Counted from the first letter of the stretch, positions 1 to 11,449 are shown. The stretch is 64,000 nucleotides of DNA from Cordilura impudica (GCA_963682025.1 OY821519.1:138613429-138677428); one strand, 5' to 3'. Translations and numbers: made by a program. The notes: generated from the sequence alone by a model not told the origin.

Positions 1-292
1 TACGTAATTTATTAACTCATCTGTTTGTGAGAAACCTTTTTGATATTCAAACTCTCACAACTCCTTAATGTTGTATGGATTGAATACCCGAACCGTAAAT
101 GTATTCCTAGAAAATAAGTGTGCTGAATCGACTAATGCTGGGTTTAAAGCGATACGAACAATAGTTTACATTTTATTGAGGTTTAATTACGTTTAGTACG
201 TGGATTAGTGAAAAGAACTATTATTGGAAGAAATTGCTAATGAGTTGAATTGTGTTTTTTTTTTGTTGCCTGTATTTCTTTTCTTCAATTGT

Positions 293-1776
293 ATGCCAAA
301 ACACGAAAGTGCTCCTGCCAAACCCGAAATTTCTGACAGTTATTTAACATCTACAAATTGCACGAAGTGGAGCAAAGTTGCAGCACCGAATACCCGCATT
401 CGTGCTCATAACGTGGTCGACCATATAAGAAGGAAACCAAGGCCAGTTAAAGACACATATGATCCGTACACCAGGGTAGAAACAACTGTATGGAATTCGG
501 CCAATCCTACGAAGAAAAAGGAATGGAAAACAATCACTCTAAAAGAGTTCGATGCATTTTTGGCTATCGTTTTGTAAGCTGGGCTGTCTAAATCGAATGA
601 GTCTGCTAAGGAATTGTGGGGACAACCCATGCCACAATATACAAAGCCGCATTATCATACGATCGATTTATGCTAACCAAAAAATTCATTCTCTTTGATA
701 ACGCAAAGCTATTGCCATTGACGATGTTTGGCAAATGTTGCTGCCAATTTGGCGGCAGCTAACATCGCGAAGGATTCGCGGACCGTTGACGAGCAATTAT
801 TCTCATATAGAGGCCGCACACGATTTACACAATACTTTCCGTCTAAGCCAACTAAATCGGAAAACAATTATGGTGGCTGTGCGATTCGAAATCATTTTAT
901 TCCCTTAAATGAATGATTTACTCTGGGAAGTTCCTTGGTCAAAATATGTGATACAGGCCGCAAAATTAATGCTGACAATTTTTTTCCACGTTGGATGTGG
1001 CGCGCACATTGATAAGGCAGAAAACTGAGTTCCTGAAATATCCTGAGCGTACAGTCTCTACTGTGCTCATATGTTCCGAAGAAGATTAAAGCGATAATTT
1101 TTGCTGCCTACAATTCATATACTTGCGATGTAGACACAACTGAATAAATTAAGCCCATAGTTATTCTGGATTATAATGCGGAACAAGTCTAGTTTAGTGG
1201 CTATATCCCCGATTTTTTTAAATTTTTTTGGAGGGGATAGGGGTTTTTGGTGTGATTTAGGTGATATAGTTTTTTTTTCGGTCGGAACTATTTTCGGAGT
1301 TATGGGCCGAGAAACTTTGACCTTGATTTGTACATAACTTTGTTAATTATAATCGGATTTCAGAAATATATATATCATTGGAAAGATTACTTGAGTGCCT
1401 CTCATGTGGTATTTCAAAATTTTAAATCCATTAACCCATTATGAACCCATAACTCCGAAAATAGGTCCGACCGAAAAAAAACTATTACTTATCGCACAAA
1501 CAGCCCCTATCACCTCCAAAAAAAATTAAAGAAATTGGGGAGTAGCCACTAAACCAGACTTAAGCCTATAATGCTAATAAATCCGGGGTGGATACAATGG
1601 ATCAGACGCTTGGCACATATTCGTGCAATCGATCAACAAATCGCTGGCCACTTCCAATGTTCTACAATATGACATATATTGCTGCAATAGCTGCATTTAT
1701 AATATATAATGAAATTAAGCCAGTAAAAAAACTAATAAGCAAAGTAAGAATTAAAAAACTAACAAAGATACTTTAA
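293..1776 (+). pseudogene. piggyBac-type transposase relic, interrupted by a MITE
   Basis: Three separated blocks read as a piggyBac (DDE_Tnp_1_7) transposase. Block 1 (293-577) is an N-terminal part ending in KEFDAFLAIVL. Block 2 (728-916) contains TVDEQLFSYRGRTRFTQYFP, close to the family core. Block 3 (1588-1776) contains DTMDQTLGTYSCNRSTNRWP followed by FYNM and AAFIIYNE, the usual piggyBac C-terminal core. Between blocks 2 and 3 the reading IVILDYNA just before 1180 is cut by an inserted element and resumes after 1566. The reading has stops and frame breaks, the region between blocks is eroded, and no cysteine-rich tail is seen after 1776, so the copy is dead. Terminal repeats and TTAA duplications were not located. 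The family call comes from motif recognition; the element ends are unknown. Confidence 0.85.
1180..1566. mobile_element. 387-bp foldback MITE, hAT-type, inside piggyBac relic
   Basis: The ends are inverted repeats: the left end reads GGAACAAGTCTAGTTTAGTG and the complement of the right end reads GGCTTAAGTCTGGTTTAGTG. The same 8-bp word TATAATGC lies directly outside both ends (1172-1179 and 1567-1574), an 8-bp target duplication of hAT type. Most of the interior also pairs with itself, for example the ATAACTCCGAAAATAG-like stretches on the two sides, so the element is a large hairpin with no coding capacity. Removing it rejoins the piggyBac reading around ILDYNA. Confidence 0.85.
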
Positions 1777-2205
1777 GCATTGTAGTGAGATTAGTGAAAA
1801 TGTGTTGGTATGTGTCACACCGATGATGATTGAAGCAAAATCAAAAAATTTAGAATAATTACTCGTTTGACGTGCGATCGTTGATCGTCCTGCATGGTCT
1901 CATTTTTGATGTGACTTCGAAGCGAATGGATGTGAAAATGTCGGAAGAAAAGAAAAACGTGTTCAAATTGATAGAAGACATGGTGTTTACAGCTCAAAAC
2001 CAAATGAATGATTGAAGAGCTATGCAGTATCGTGTAAGAGAAAAGCTTCATGCACACATACATGAATTTGACGTCAAGCATTTAAACGTATTGTTTCACA
2101 AAACACAAAATAATTACATATAATTTCCTGAAGCTTATATTCAAAGGCAACTAGTGAATAAATTTTTTTTTATTTTCAACTAGCTGAATATATTTGTTGT
2201 GTATT
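1777..2205. other. unassigned AT-rich stretch
   Basis: Nothing convincing is seen. An 88-codon minus-strand open frame at 1815-2081 has no recognisable motif. The stretch may be the eroded tail of the piggyBac copy. Confidence 0.4.
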
Positions 2206-2510
2206 TACCATGTATGGGAGGTGCCACGCTAACCCAATCCCGCCCATTTTTGGTACGACTTCTTACGTTAACAACCAATTGACGTGCAGAAAGTTTCAAA
2301 TCTGGCCATCATAGTACTCTAGATATATGATGATATGTAATTACCATGTATGGGAGGTGCCACGCCCACTTGTTTGATCCCGCCCATTTTTAGCACGACT
2401 ACTTACATTATTAACTTATGTACTCCTACAAAGTTTCATAGAGCACTAGATATATGATGTTAAAAGTTTTTTATATATGGGAGGTGCCACGCCCACTTCA
2501 TATATTTAAA
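2206..2510. repeat. three ~130-bp units with GGGAGGTGCCACGCCCACT core
   Basis: The motif ATGGGAGGTGCCACGCCCAC recurs at about 2213, 2349 and 2477. In the first two units it is followed by a CCCGCCCATTTTT(G/A)G(C/T)ACGACT stretch, so the spacing is about 125-136 bp. The first copy is diverged (CACGCTAACCCA). The reverse complement of the same core appears at about 8400-8560, so this is a dispersed family. Confidence 0.75.
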
Positions 2511-2628
2511 AAAATATAGCCTATTTTACTTTCCCGATACCAACTTACACACTGTGAAAATTTGAAGAACATCTGTCCTATGGTTTAGCCACCTATTAAT
2601 GTCAAACCCACAAATTTTCAATGTTACA

Positions 2629-2886
2629 TATATCTGTGCTCACAAGCGATAACCGTCTAACTCGACTTAAGAATGATTTGAGTTACGTATGCTCTCATAT
2701 TCTACTAAAAACGCTTTATATTTTCGTGAAATCCCAATTTCTCTATCACTTTTTATTAAAAAGTTATTAATGAAAACATGCTGACCTAAGTCGTAATGAA
2801 GCCCCATTATATTTATATAAAAAGTTTTTTTTCTCTAAAGCATGATCTTCGACTTAGGCGCTTAATGCTTGTGAACACAGATATAT
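2629..2886. mobile_element. MITE family A, copy 1 (~258 bp)
   Basis: It is bounded by inverted ends: TATATCTGTGCTCACAAGC on the left, and the complement of the right end reads TATATCTGTGTTCACAAGC. A second copy with the same interior order (CGACTTAAGAA, AAGCCCCATTA, ATATAAAAAGTT) lies at 45423-45646. It sits just beyond the 3' end of the JMJD5 gene. The target duplication is unclear because the flanks are TA-rich. Confidence 0.8.
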
Positions 2887-2926
2887 AGATTTAAAGCAGA
2901 ATTATTGAATTTGTAACATCCTTGAT

Positions 2927-2932
2927 TTTATT
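2927..2932 (-). terminator. poly(A) signal of the JMJD5-like gene
   Basis: AATAAA on the minus strand lies about 40 nt after the stop codon at 2971, the only canonical hexamer in the short 3' region before MITE A. The position fits a very short 3' UTR. Confidence 0.55.
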
Positions 2933-2970
2933 CAAATGGTTGGTTTCTTACTATTTTAATATTTTTAGTA

Positions 2971-4303
2971 TTATTCCCACCAAAAACTTACAGAGAAGCT
3001 CGGACTCTCAGATTCCACGTAATGCCACCATTTGGGAGGCAGATATAAAGAATCCCCCGGCTGCAAAGTTAAGTAAAGAAACTTCACATTAGCCGCCAAA
3101 GGAAATTTGACAATATCCAAACAATTTGCATTAATTTGTGAAGTATTTTTTAGAAATTCATTGATATACAAACTTTCCGTATCATCTGGTGAAGCTAAAA
3201 TGATCATTTTTGAACCAAATACTTGACACAAAAGATTATGTTTAGGATCGTAATGCATTTGCGATATGGTACCTTTAGGACCCAACCAAGCCTTTATATC
3301 CACTGTTTCCGAATTTTTGCCCAATGAACAATACTCTGGTATAAAGAAGTCGTTTTTCAATTGTGGTATTTGTTCAAATAATTCATGTTGAGCTAAATAT
3401 TCAACGCCATATTTTTCATCATCTCTGCTTTCATTATTTTTGGCAAATTGTCTTTGCAAAAAGTCTTTAATTTTCATAAATTTTTGTGACCAACCATCAC
3501 TGGCATAATTGGCACCGATTTCTATAGGTACCTTACGATTACCAGTTAATTTTAGAATATAATTCATATCGCGCCATTTTTCCAAAGCTGGCCAATTGTT
3601 AAAAGTGTTAAGTAATACTGCTGGTTGCAAGGTATCGAAACATTTTTCTTGAAATTCCAATACTGAGGGCTGTTTTAATTGCAAAATATCACATTTTACA
3701 GTACGTCTTGCCATCCTTTCAATAATGGGTAGTTTCAGTTCCACCGATGGATCTGAAATTGTTAAAGGTTATTTAATTATCTATCATAGACAGACAGACG
3801 GCCATATACCCAATTCTGTATCAAAGTATTTGACTAGAAGATCCTTGAATTCGTTACATTTTGGAAATATATTTTGGACGCAACCTAGCAGTATGGCTTC
3901 ATCCAATATTTGAATACATCTTTCTATTTGCTTCCTTTCTGTGGACTCTAGTAAAAGAAAAACAATCTTAACAAGATATTTTTGATAATGCCCATGCATA
4001 TTGTAACACAATTTACAAACTTACATTGAAATAACAGGCTAAGGTATAAGTTTGTCGTATTTCTAATGGTACTTCTGCAAAACTCCCGGTGTAAATACGT
4101 TCGCAGCATTTTTCCACCAAGGCTTCTACTAAAAAGGCTGATTCCTCCACATCATCGGCGTTTTGCATATTTTCAAAAGTGTACATATCCAAAACTTTAA
4201 TTGCTTTTTGTAAAATATAATTAGCTTCGGCATCATTTTTTAATAGTTCTGTAATATCTTCAAACCTTGGTAGTAAGTTTATTAACATTTTTATATTGTC
4301 CAT
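2971..4303 (-). CDS. JMJD5: JmjC-domain hydroxylase, JMJD5/KDM8-like, three exons
   Basis: My model joins exons 4303-4025, 3966-3810 and 3752-2971, giving 405 aa, close to the ~416 aa human protein. Introns are 58 and 57 bp with GTAAGT/TTAAG and GTATAT/TTTCAG ends. The first acceptor has a poor pyrimidine tract; a better-looking TACTAG 19 bp further on breaks frame, and only the chosen site gives a gap-free match to the helical N-terminal region. The C-terminal half is a cupin-fold JmjC domain: QMHYDP supplies Fe(II) ligands H312 and D314, K327 (GSKM) is the expected 2-oxoglutarate contact, and H389 (KWWHYV) is the third ligand. Family members are nuclear or cytosolic Fe(II)/2OG oxygenases, reported as arginyl hydroxylases. 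The protein ends SVSFWWE as in orthologues. It appears intact, with no sign of transfer or pseudogenisation. Confidence 0.93.
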
Positions 4304-5473
4304 AGTTTATTTTGTTTATTTGTTGTTTAATGTGAATTTCGCAACAGAGTTGCCAAGCAACGTTTAAAAATTAGTTGCGAAAAGCGGTCATAAGACAGGC
4401 AAACATGTTTTGGATCTGAAATAAGAGTTTAATTATAATGAGTTTTATTAATTATTTACGCTTCAACGAATAAACAGTGTTTTCGTCCCGTCAAATCTTC
4501 CGATAAAAAGAAAACACGTTGCGGTTTTTTATTTTTTTTAGGCTCAAGGTTAATGATTGGCATGCAGTTGAGTTATGTACCCAAGTGCATACTTTCTGCA
4601 GTAATTTACATTTCAACGAATAAATGTCGTTTTCGTCGCTTCTATTATTTCCACGTTGCAGTGGTTATTTTTGATACTCGTGGTTGCTGATCAGCATGTA
4701 GTTAGGTTATGAACCTAAGTGTATGCTTTCTGGTTATATTACATAACCATTCTGTTTGATAGTTTTAAGGATTGAAATCAAATAACTCTCCGTTATCTCA
4801 CTTGAGAAGGCTTAGGTTGTTTAGGGACCTATATGCCGTATAGCATGGCATTATGTCCAGCTGAAGCTAGCGCCAACCTAACCTATATCTAAAAAAAATT
4901 GAGTTTTTGAAAACATGATCTTATAGAGGAACCTGCATAAATACAAATGATGAACTGCATAACGAATATGTGAATATTGTCAGTTCTTGAAACTGTAAAA
5001 AAATGTAGTTGGATTTAAAAAACATAATTATTCTATACAAATTTGAAACGAAACAAAACTTAAAAGAATAAGGTCAAAAGCTTCGAGTCACGGAAAAATT
5101 GAAATATATTTTTTTAACCAACGTCAAAACACATTTTCCAATAATCTCATCATATACATATGGTGAAAGAAATGCAATATATTTCTATTTCTTTTTAGTG
5201 AAATTTTGTCTGAACTATCCCGGTAAGCCTAACATAGGATAATGCAATACTCTCACCCTTTGATATAACAAAATGAGTTCCATTATTTTCATTTTACGAG
5301 GGCTATTTTTTCTGCCCTATAAATATGAAAATATTTCAAGAATTTTAATATTAATTGGTAAAACTAAGTTACACACAAAATTTTTGCCGTTGTCTTTTTA
5401 ATATTTCAAGATTTTGTTTTTTTAATTAGACTTTTTAGAATATTTCAAATGTAAATCATAATTTCTTGTTCGT
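4304..5473. other. intergenic; 5' flank of JMJD5-like gene and a diverged repeat
   Basis: About 4430-4880 holds a dispersed repeat. Phrases such as TTCAACGAATAAA twice, CGTGGTTGCTGATCAGCATG and GGTTATATTACATAACC also occur in variant form at 27690-27900 and 33430-33600. The first ~100 bp upstream of 4303 presumably carry the promoter, but no TATA box or clear initiator can be named. 4880-5473 shows nothing recognisable. Confidence 0.5.
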
Positions 5474-5479
5474 TTTATT
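5474..5479 (-). terminator. poly(A) signal of the TMEM177-like gene
   Basis: AATAAA on the minus strand, about 80 nt after the stop codon at 5559. Confidence 0.5.
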
Positions 5480-5558
5480 TTTAACCACATAAGTTACCAT
5501 TTTTTTAAAAAGGTTTTTAATGTTTGTATTGAAACATTGTATTTGTATTGAAAGATTT

Positions 5559-6482
5559 TTAATTCACCGATGCCTCAAATTCTTTTTGTCTTTGTTGGAA
5601 ATACGATTTCCTTATTGTCAATGGCAATGATTTTTGACGTAAAAAGTAATTAACATTGCCTTTTGAAGTGAAGGTTTTGTCGTTCAATAGCTCTTTAAGT
5701 GCCATATTCTTCTTTAGTTGTTTATCGTAGTACCCAATGCCGGCTTGTGTGTATTTTGGATCGATTGATGCAAGTTTTTTATCTATCTCCGCATCGTAGG
5801 CAACTTGATTGTAGTCTTTCATAAAGCTCCACGATCCAAATCCAAATAACCCTAATATGGTGTACATAACCGTCCTCACAACTGTTGGTCTGCTTAAAAG
5901 TTTTAAACTAGCATTCAAGTAGCTACCGATGGTATAGACCATTAGAAAAGATACAGATGGGAATATAGAATTAAGTAGCACATAATGAGTTTGAAGCTGG
6001 ATTAAATTCTTGCAAAATCCAAATACTTGTTCGTCGTGTGTTAAAATTATAGCCTCTTCCAATAGCTTGCCACTTTCGGTATTCCAATTAATTTCCTGGT
6101 CACGAAAGCGAACTTCCGAACGTTTAATGTCACCTACGCTATTGTATTCATAATTAAAGGGTATTCCAATTATTCCTCCAAATCGTGATTTTGTAGAACC
6201 AGCCATAAAAAGGTCAAAACCAAACACTGTAAATGGTTCAATAATAGATCTCTCACGGTTATCCAACTTTAAAATAGCAGCTGCTTCATTAAACCGTTCT
6301 ATCACTTTTGCCGACAAAGGCACAGCTTCTCCATTTTTATAACATTGAATAAACTTTTTGTATTGATCCAGTCCGAATGTGTGCGGCACATAGTTCACAG
6401 AAAATAAACCAATAGTTGTTGCTCCAGCTAAAGTAACTACTAGATTACGTCCACTCTGAGTTTTTAAATATTTAAATACCAT
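5559..6482 (-). CDS. TMEM177: TMEM177-like mitochondrial inner-membrane protein
   Basis: A single uninterrupted 307-aa frame, near the ~311 aa length of vertebrate TMEM177. The order of features fits that family: a hydrophobic segment near the N-terminus (about residues 12-32), a soluble stretch containing EPFTVFGFD and GGIIGIPFNYEY, two further hydrophobic segments (about 168-190 and 201-220), and a charged C-terminal tail with YYDKQLKKN and LRKSL-like residues. Vertebrate TMEM177 stabilises COX20 during maturation of cytochrome oxidase subunit 2; the same role here is inferred. The short basic N-terminus (VFKYLKTQSGR) before the first membrane segment fits mitochondrial import. The ATG at 6482 is the first in frame and follows an A/T-rich leader. 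Family recognition is from motif pattern, so a related DUF protein is the main alternative. Confidence 0.85.
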   Translation of the reverse strand: MVFKYLKTQSGRNLVVTLAGATTIGLFSVNYVPHTFGLDQYKKFIQCYKNGEAVPLSAKVIERFNEAAAILKLDNRERSIIEPFTVFGFDLFMAGSTKSRFGGIIGIPFNYEYNSVGDIKRSEVRFRDQEINWNTESGKLLEEAIILTHDEQVFGFCKNLIQLQTHYVLLNSIFPSVSFLMVYTIGSYLNASLKLLSRPTVVRTVMYTILGLFGFGSWSFMKDYNQVAYDAEIDKKLASIDPKYTQAGIGYYDKQLKKNMALKELLNDKTFTSKGNVNYFLRQKSLPLTIRKSYFQQRQKEFEASVN

Positions 6483-8285
6483 TTTTTTACTGTGCTTAAA
6501 TTATGTGTTGAAAAATAAATAAGATGTAAGAGGTGATGAGTACAGCTGTTCGGCTTATGTGAATAGAAACAGCTGTTTGTTAGCGCTACCATACTTATAC
6601 ACAATTAACAAACCTGTAGTCAGTTAGTGGCACTACTTCAAATAAGTCAATGTAACGCAGAATAGATGAAGTACATAAAATGAAATATTTACTAACATTG
6701 GAATCATCAACGAACATACTGACGACGATCCAGTCCCCCGTGACCTCCCCTCATTCTATATGAGCTCAGCTGCCGGCAATCATAGGGGCTGAAAAAGAAG
6801 ATTGAATTTAATTCTGCACAAAATTTACATATGACAAAGTAACTACCTACAAGAGTTTAACTCTATTCGCTGTGATATTTATATTCTATTTATTTAATTA
6901 TTTTTTTACTCTGTACCTGAACAATCTGTTTTGTTTTATTGTTAAACTTACCATTTATGCATACTCGATGTATTTTCTAATTTGATACGTCCACATGAAT
7001 TGTGATATGAACATGTTTGTCAATGTATATAACAGATCTTTTGTTGATTATTATTAATTGTTATTTAGTTTTAGTATGTTAATTACAGACATTTGCTCTG
7101 TTAGCGATTTTAAAGGCCGAAAGCAAGCCTTGTCAAACTATTCAGTTTGTACATTTTTTACATTTACACATCTCACTTTAGCAATGTTGCTTGTTACATT
7201 TACTTAGCTATTAGAGTAAGACAAATATAGCTCTAAGAATATTATTGTTCTCATCGTATGTAAGACAATCTATGTTATCGAAAGAAAAGAAGACTTAATA
7301 AAAATTTTACTTACTACTACTACTAACATTAAAAAATTAAAATAAATATTTTTCTTTAAATATAAATAAATAAAATAAAAACACTCAAAAGAATTATTTA
7401 AATAATAATGAAAGTTAATTGATACATAGAACCGAATGGATTCATTTTATTTTGTGAGTTAATAAGAGTCATCTTGTGGCTATTAGTATACCGAAATATT
7501 ATGACATTCGTGAGGGGTTTGCAGTGGTTTAGATTAAGGTTAACAGTGGCAGTACAGAAACTTCGTTCGTTTTATAACATGTGCACATTGTACACAACTA
7601 GAGAAAATTTAAATTATTATTTAAACATATCAGGTATTTGAAATTGAATAAGTACCATTAAGGATTACATACCCAGCCATGGATATACAAATGTCACAAA
7701 ATAAGATTACAAATAAGTATTACAATTTTGTAATTAAAAGTACTTCACAATAAATTTGTTGCGTTCAGCTTAACCCTTAAATGCATTAGTCCAGTCCCCA
7801 GAATGGAGACCAAGCAACCTTAAAGGAAATTTAACCGCTGAACACGAATTGGGTATTAATTTTCCTGTAAAATGTACCATTTTCACGGAAAAGCGAAAAA
7901 AGCACGTTTTGTGAACTGTAGCATATATGTATGATAACACTATGCATTCATTCAATATATACATACATAAAATACAATAAAATAAATTTTTTTGGAAATA
8001 TTCTGGCTATTCAATAATTTCTTATACATGGAAGTTTGTAATAGGATATCTATCTATACACTGTCGCTCATCTGATTAGGTTTGACATTATAATCATTTT
8101 TTTTATCATCTCTTTCAAAAACTACTGATATACTAAACTACTAATATATTTAGTTTTATTAGGAAAATGTATGTATAGCTTGAAATCTGTGCAAAAAAAT
8201 TAACGGGAATATTGTGCCGTTATCTTAATACATGCTGTACAACAAATTTTGTTCAAAAACAATGTAATTTTGTTAGCTCATCAGA
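6483..8285. other. gene-free AT-rich stretch
   Basis: No open frame with a recognisable motif is found. Short frames such as 7770-7964 (minus) look random. The first ~150 bp presumably include the promoter of the TMEM177-like gene. The area around 6850-7330 resembles eroded non-coding repeat but cannot be assigned. Confidence 0.4.
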
Positions 8286-8289
8286 ATAG

Positions 8290-8620
8290 TATAAGTATGT
8301 GTATAAAATTCTCGTGCCACGGTGTTTGTGATCGTACTCCTCCGAAACGGCTAGACCGATTTTTATGAATTTTTTTTATGTGTAGGTTGGTATGATGGGC
8401 GTGATCGAAGCAGTGGGCGTGGCAACACCCATACAAAGTAAATATATAATATCATATAACTCGAGTACTATAAAAGGATATTAATATGGGTAGTCAGATT
8501 AATGTGAGTAGTCAGATACAAAATGGGCGGGATGGGATTAGTGGACGTGGCACCTCCTATTGAAACTTTTGACAAGTACATTAAATCTCAATGGGAGTAA
8601 TCGTGGAGAATATGGGCGGC
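8290..8620. repeat. dispersed repeat with GTGGGCGTGGCAACACCCATAC core
   Basis: It starts with CTCGTGCCACGGTGTTTGTG and CTCCTCCGAAACGGCTAGAC and contains two inverted versions of the core seen at 2206-2510 (GTGGGCGTGGCAACACCCAT and GTGGACGTGGCACCTCCTAT). It is therefore the same family in the opposite orientation. The class is unknown. Confidence 0.65.
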
Positions 8621-8648
8621 ATTGCCAAATTCTAAAACCGCCTGAATT

Positions 8649-8808
8649 AAAAATCGCCAAAATCAAAAATCGCTAAAACCGAAAATCGCGAAAAATAAAA
8701 ATCGGCAAAAACAAAAATCTTCAAAATTAAAAATGGGCAAAAACAAAAATCGCTAACATCGAAAATCGCCAAAATCAAAAGTCGCTAAAATGAAAAATTG
8801 ACAAATGA
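8649..8808 (+). repeat. 16-bp minisatellite, about 10 units
   Basis: Successive units of the form AAAAATCGCCAAAATC repeat in exact 16-bp register (unit starts at 8649, 8665, 8681 and so on, with GAAAATCGCCAAAATC at 8761). Variation is concentrated in the middle CGCC/CGCT/CGGC positions and the last bases. Confidence 0.85.
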
Positions 8809-9240
8809 TATTCTAAATTCCAGGCCAATAGTTAAGTGTTGAAAGACTTAATTTGCTCCAGAGTAAGAACGCCGAAAATTTTATAATTGTTGCACCGAAT
8901 GAAATGACAAAAAATATTGTACATCAACAAGCATTGAAATAAAAAAATATAAAATAAATTAAATAAAATGTTTTAATTGCACAATACAAACTTCGTAGGA
9001 GAAATTGATTATGTGCCATTTCTGTGTGTCGTACCTTTTATTTTTTCTTCTAAATTTTCACAATTTTTGTTTCTTTGTTAATGAATTATAACTTAATTTT
9101 GTATTATTATTGAATATAAAGGGGTTTTCTTTAGAAAATTAAACCAAATACATGTTTTCTATTAACAATATTTGCGATAATTCTGTATAAGAAAATATAC
9201 ATAAGAAAATGTGTTATTTGCATGTCCAGAGCTGTATATA

Positions 9241-10497
9241 CGAGGGCGGACCCAGAACAAACTGACTTGACAAAGAAGACACAACGAATTTAGAAAATAT
9301 TTTCTTTATTTCTCATTTCGCTCGATAAACTTTTACCAGCTATATTCTATAGCTAACTCCGTAAAATAGCCATCCACCGCAGACTCCACCTCTTCACTGT
9401 TAGCAAATCATTTACCACCGAGCCATTTTCGCAAGTTTGGAAATAGAAAATCATCTGAGCCTTTTTTCCATAATTTCAACACTTAAACACTGCAATTAGT
9501 TAGCATAACACTCGCCATTGATTGTTTTTCCTTTTTGAAGATAATTAATAAAAATATTCCTACGCGCATCCCAAAAAATAGACGTCATAACCTCTCCTGC
9601 TGATGGAATTGTGTTCGCCATCTTTGGACGCGATATTGTCATGTCAGTCCAATGTTATGCCTGTTCCTTTGTCTTAGACGTGAAATGGTGGACCCATGTC
9701 TTATCCAAGATTACAAATCGACGCAAAAACTCGGCTTTAAGGCCTAGTTAGCCACACGTAACCGTAACCAAACGTGTCAGCTGTTTTTTTTGTTACATGA
9801 AAAACATTTAGAGCAGTTACCGATCTCAACTGTTACGTAACCGGAACGTCCCAATCTGTTGAAAATAGATTTTTGCTACTAAATGCCAACGTTAGATTTA
9901 CAGTACGGATACATTTTAACAACGTGTGGCTAACTAGTCTTTTATAGCGGTAAAACATCGCCAAAGACTACTAATATATCTGCACACTATTTCTGTTCTA
10001 TTGTGAGCAAACACGGTACCCATCTTGTGGACATCATTATCATCTCCAAATTTTCGATCAATATGCGATGTATAGCACTTTTTCAAATGCCCCTCATTTC
10101 AGCAAGCTCACGCACCTTCAGCCGACGATCACCACTTTGTGGATTTTCTTAACCAATTCTGGTATGGCCACCTCAATTTGTCAATCACTACGGTGTTCGT
10201 TTTGGCAATTCGTTTAAACTCTGCCATCCAATATTTTATAGTCGTAAACGAAGGAGCAGATACCCCCAGAGTAGAATCTAGTTGGCTCTAATATTGGTTG
10301 GACTGAGATTTTTCAAATTAATGTATTGAATTACATAACCGTTTATTTTGATGGCTTAAAAAAAAAATACTCAACAGCGAGGCACCCTGATACTTAAAAC
10401 ATATGTTTTATAAGGTTGCCACTTTTCATCAAAGTAATTTTTTCAAACTACTTTTGCCATCTATACGTCAGGTCGGGTTGTTCTGAGACCGCCCTCG
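9241..10497 (-). mobile_element. mariner element relic with complete ends
   Basis: Terminal inverted repeats CGAGGGCGG(AC/TC)(C/T)CAGAACAA are flanked by TA on both sides (9239-9240 and 10498-10499). The minus strand reads as a mariner transposase: around 9600-9520 a stretch matches the family pattern FWDARRNIFINYLQKGKTI, which precedes the second catalytic region. Net length without the nested MITE is about 1.06 kb. Many stops and shifts make it non-functional. The related mariner copy starting at 10510 is only 12 bp away. Confidence 0.85.
9744..9937. mobile_element. 194-bp MITE nested in the mariner relic
   Basis: Perfect 16-bp inverted ends CTAGTTAGCCACACGT (left) and its complement (right). 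There is no coding capacity. Its removal brings the mariner reading back together at about 9743/9938. The target duplication may be part of the CTAG ends and is not resolved. Confidence 0.75.
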
Positions 10498-10509
10498 TAT
10501 ATAAATATA

Positions 10510-11449
10510 CGAGGTTTTTGCATTAAGAATTAATTTTCTATAAAAAACCATATATTTTGTAAATTTAAAAAACGAATGAATATGTATGTATGTACATATA
10601 TGTATATATATGTATGTATGTACATTCCTCTATGATATTGTTTGATCCTTTTATAAAAAAAAATTCACTCAATACACTAAATCACATTAAGCGTAGTAAT
10701 TTTTTTAGATTTGGAAATAAATAATAGTCAGTGGGGTTTAAATGTGGAGAATATGGCGGATAAGGTAGCAAATTCTAGAAATTCATTGTCTTGATCAAAA
10801 AGAAAGTTCTTCACCGCGTACATCCCAACAAATTGTTGCCGCGACCCCATTGGCGGTTAAGCCCTCCTTGGCCTTTATAAATCCATTGTTTAGACTGCTA
10901 ATTGATCTCCGTTGTGTTGTATTGGATCCATGTTTAATCGTTATAAAATGGCATAAATAATGCCCCACAGCCCCCTAAAGTTGTCGCACGATTGCGTTTA
11001 TCGCCAGTTGCGAGCAAACTCGGACAGCTTTATAAAACCCAATTGATAATTTAAAATCGAAATAACAGAGCCATATGGCATCAACAGTCCTACACACCTA
11101 CTCTCCGCTCGGCCAATAACATATCGTGAATTATTTCAATAAATTCGTGCGTAGTGACCTCAATCGGCCGATAAGAATGTTAAGTGTTACTAGTGCTTAT
11201 GCGGCCACAATGGAAGTCAGTAAAACACTGTTTGACCATGAATTAATTAATTGATGGCGCAGAGTTCCAATAGTACTTATCAAGTCTTTCCTTGGCTTGC
11301 ATAAATGTTTTTTGCGCAAAAAAATTTATAATCACTTAGAATTCCCTTTTTTCGTCAAATTTATGACGGAGCTTGCACATAATTTGGCAGTATTTTAAAA
11401 TAAGATCGTAGTACAAAAAGTTCAAAACGGACTACTTGTTCCGCACTCG
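10510..11449 (-). mobile_element. second mariner relic
   Basis: The minus strand at about 10800-10720 reads NLLPYPPYSPHLNPTDYYF, the mariner block around the third catalytic aspartate (here SPHLNPTD, with the usual D before L replaced by H). The ends carry CGAG next to TA on both sides (10508-10509 and 11450-11451), but the terminal repeats are otherwise poorly matched. Microsatellite (TATG/TGTA) at about 10575-10625 lies inside. Decayed, no intact frame. Confidence 0.65.

Noticed and set aside
8649..8808. CRISPR-like regular spacing
   Set aside because: Units are contiguous 16-mers without spacers, in a fly genome; it is a minisatellite.
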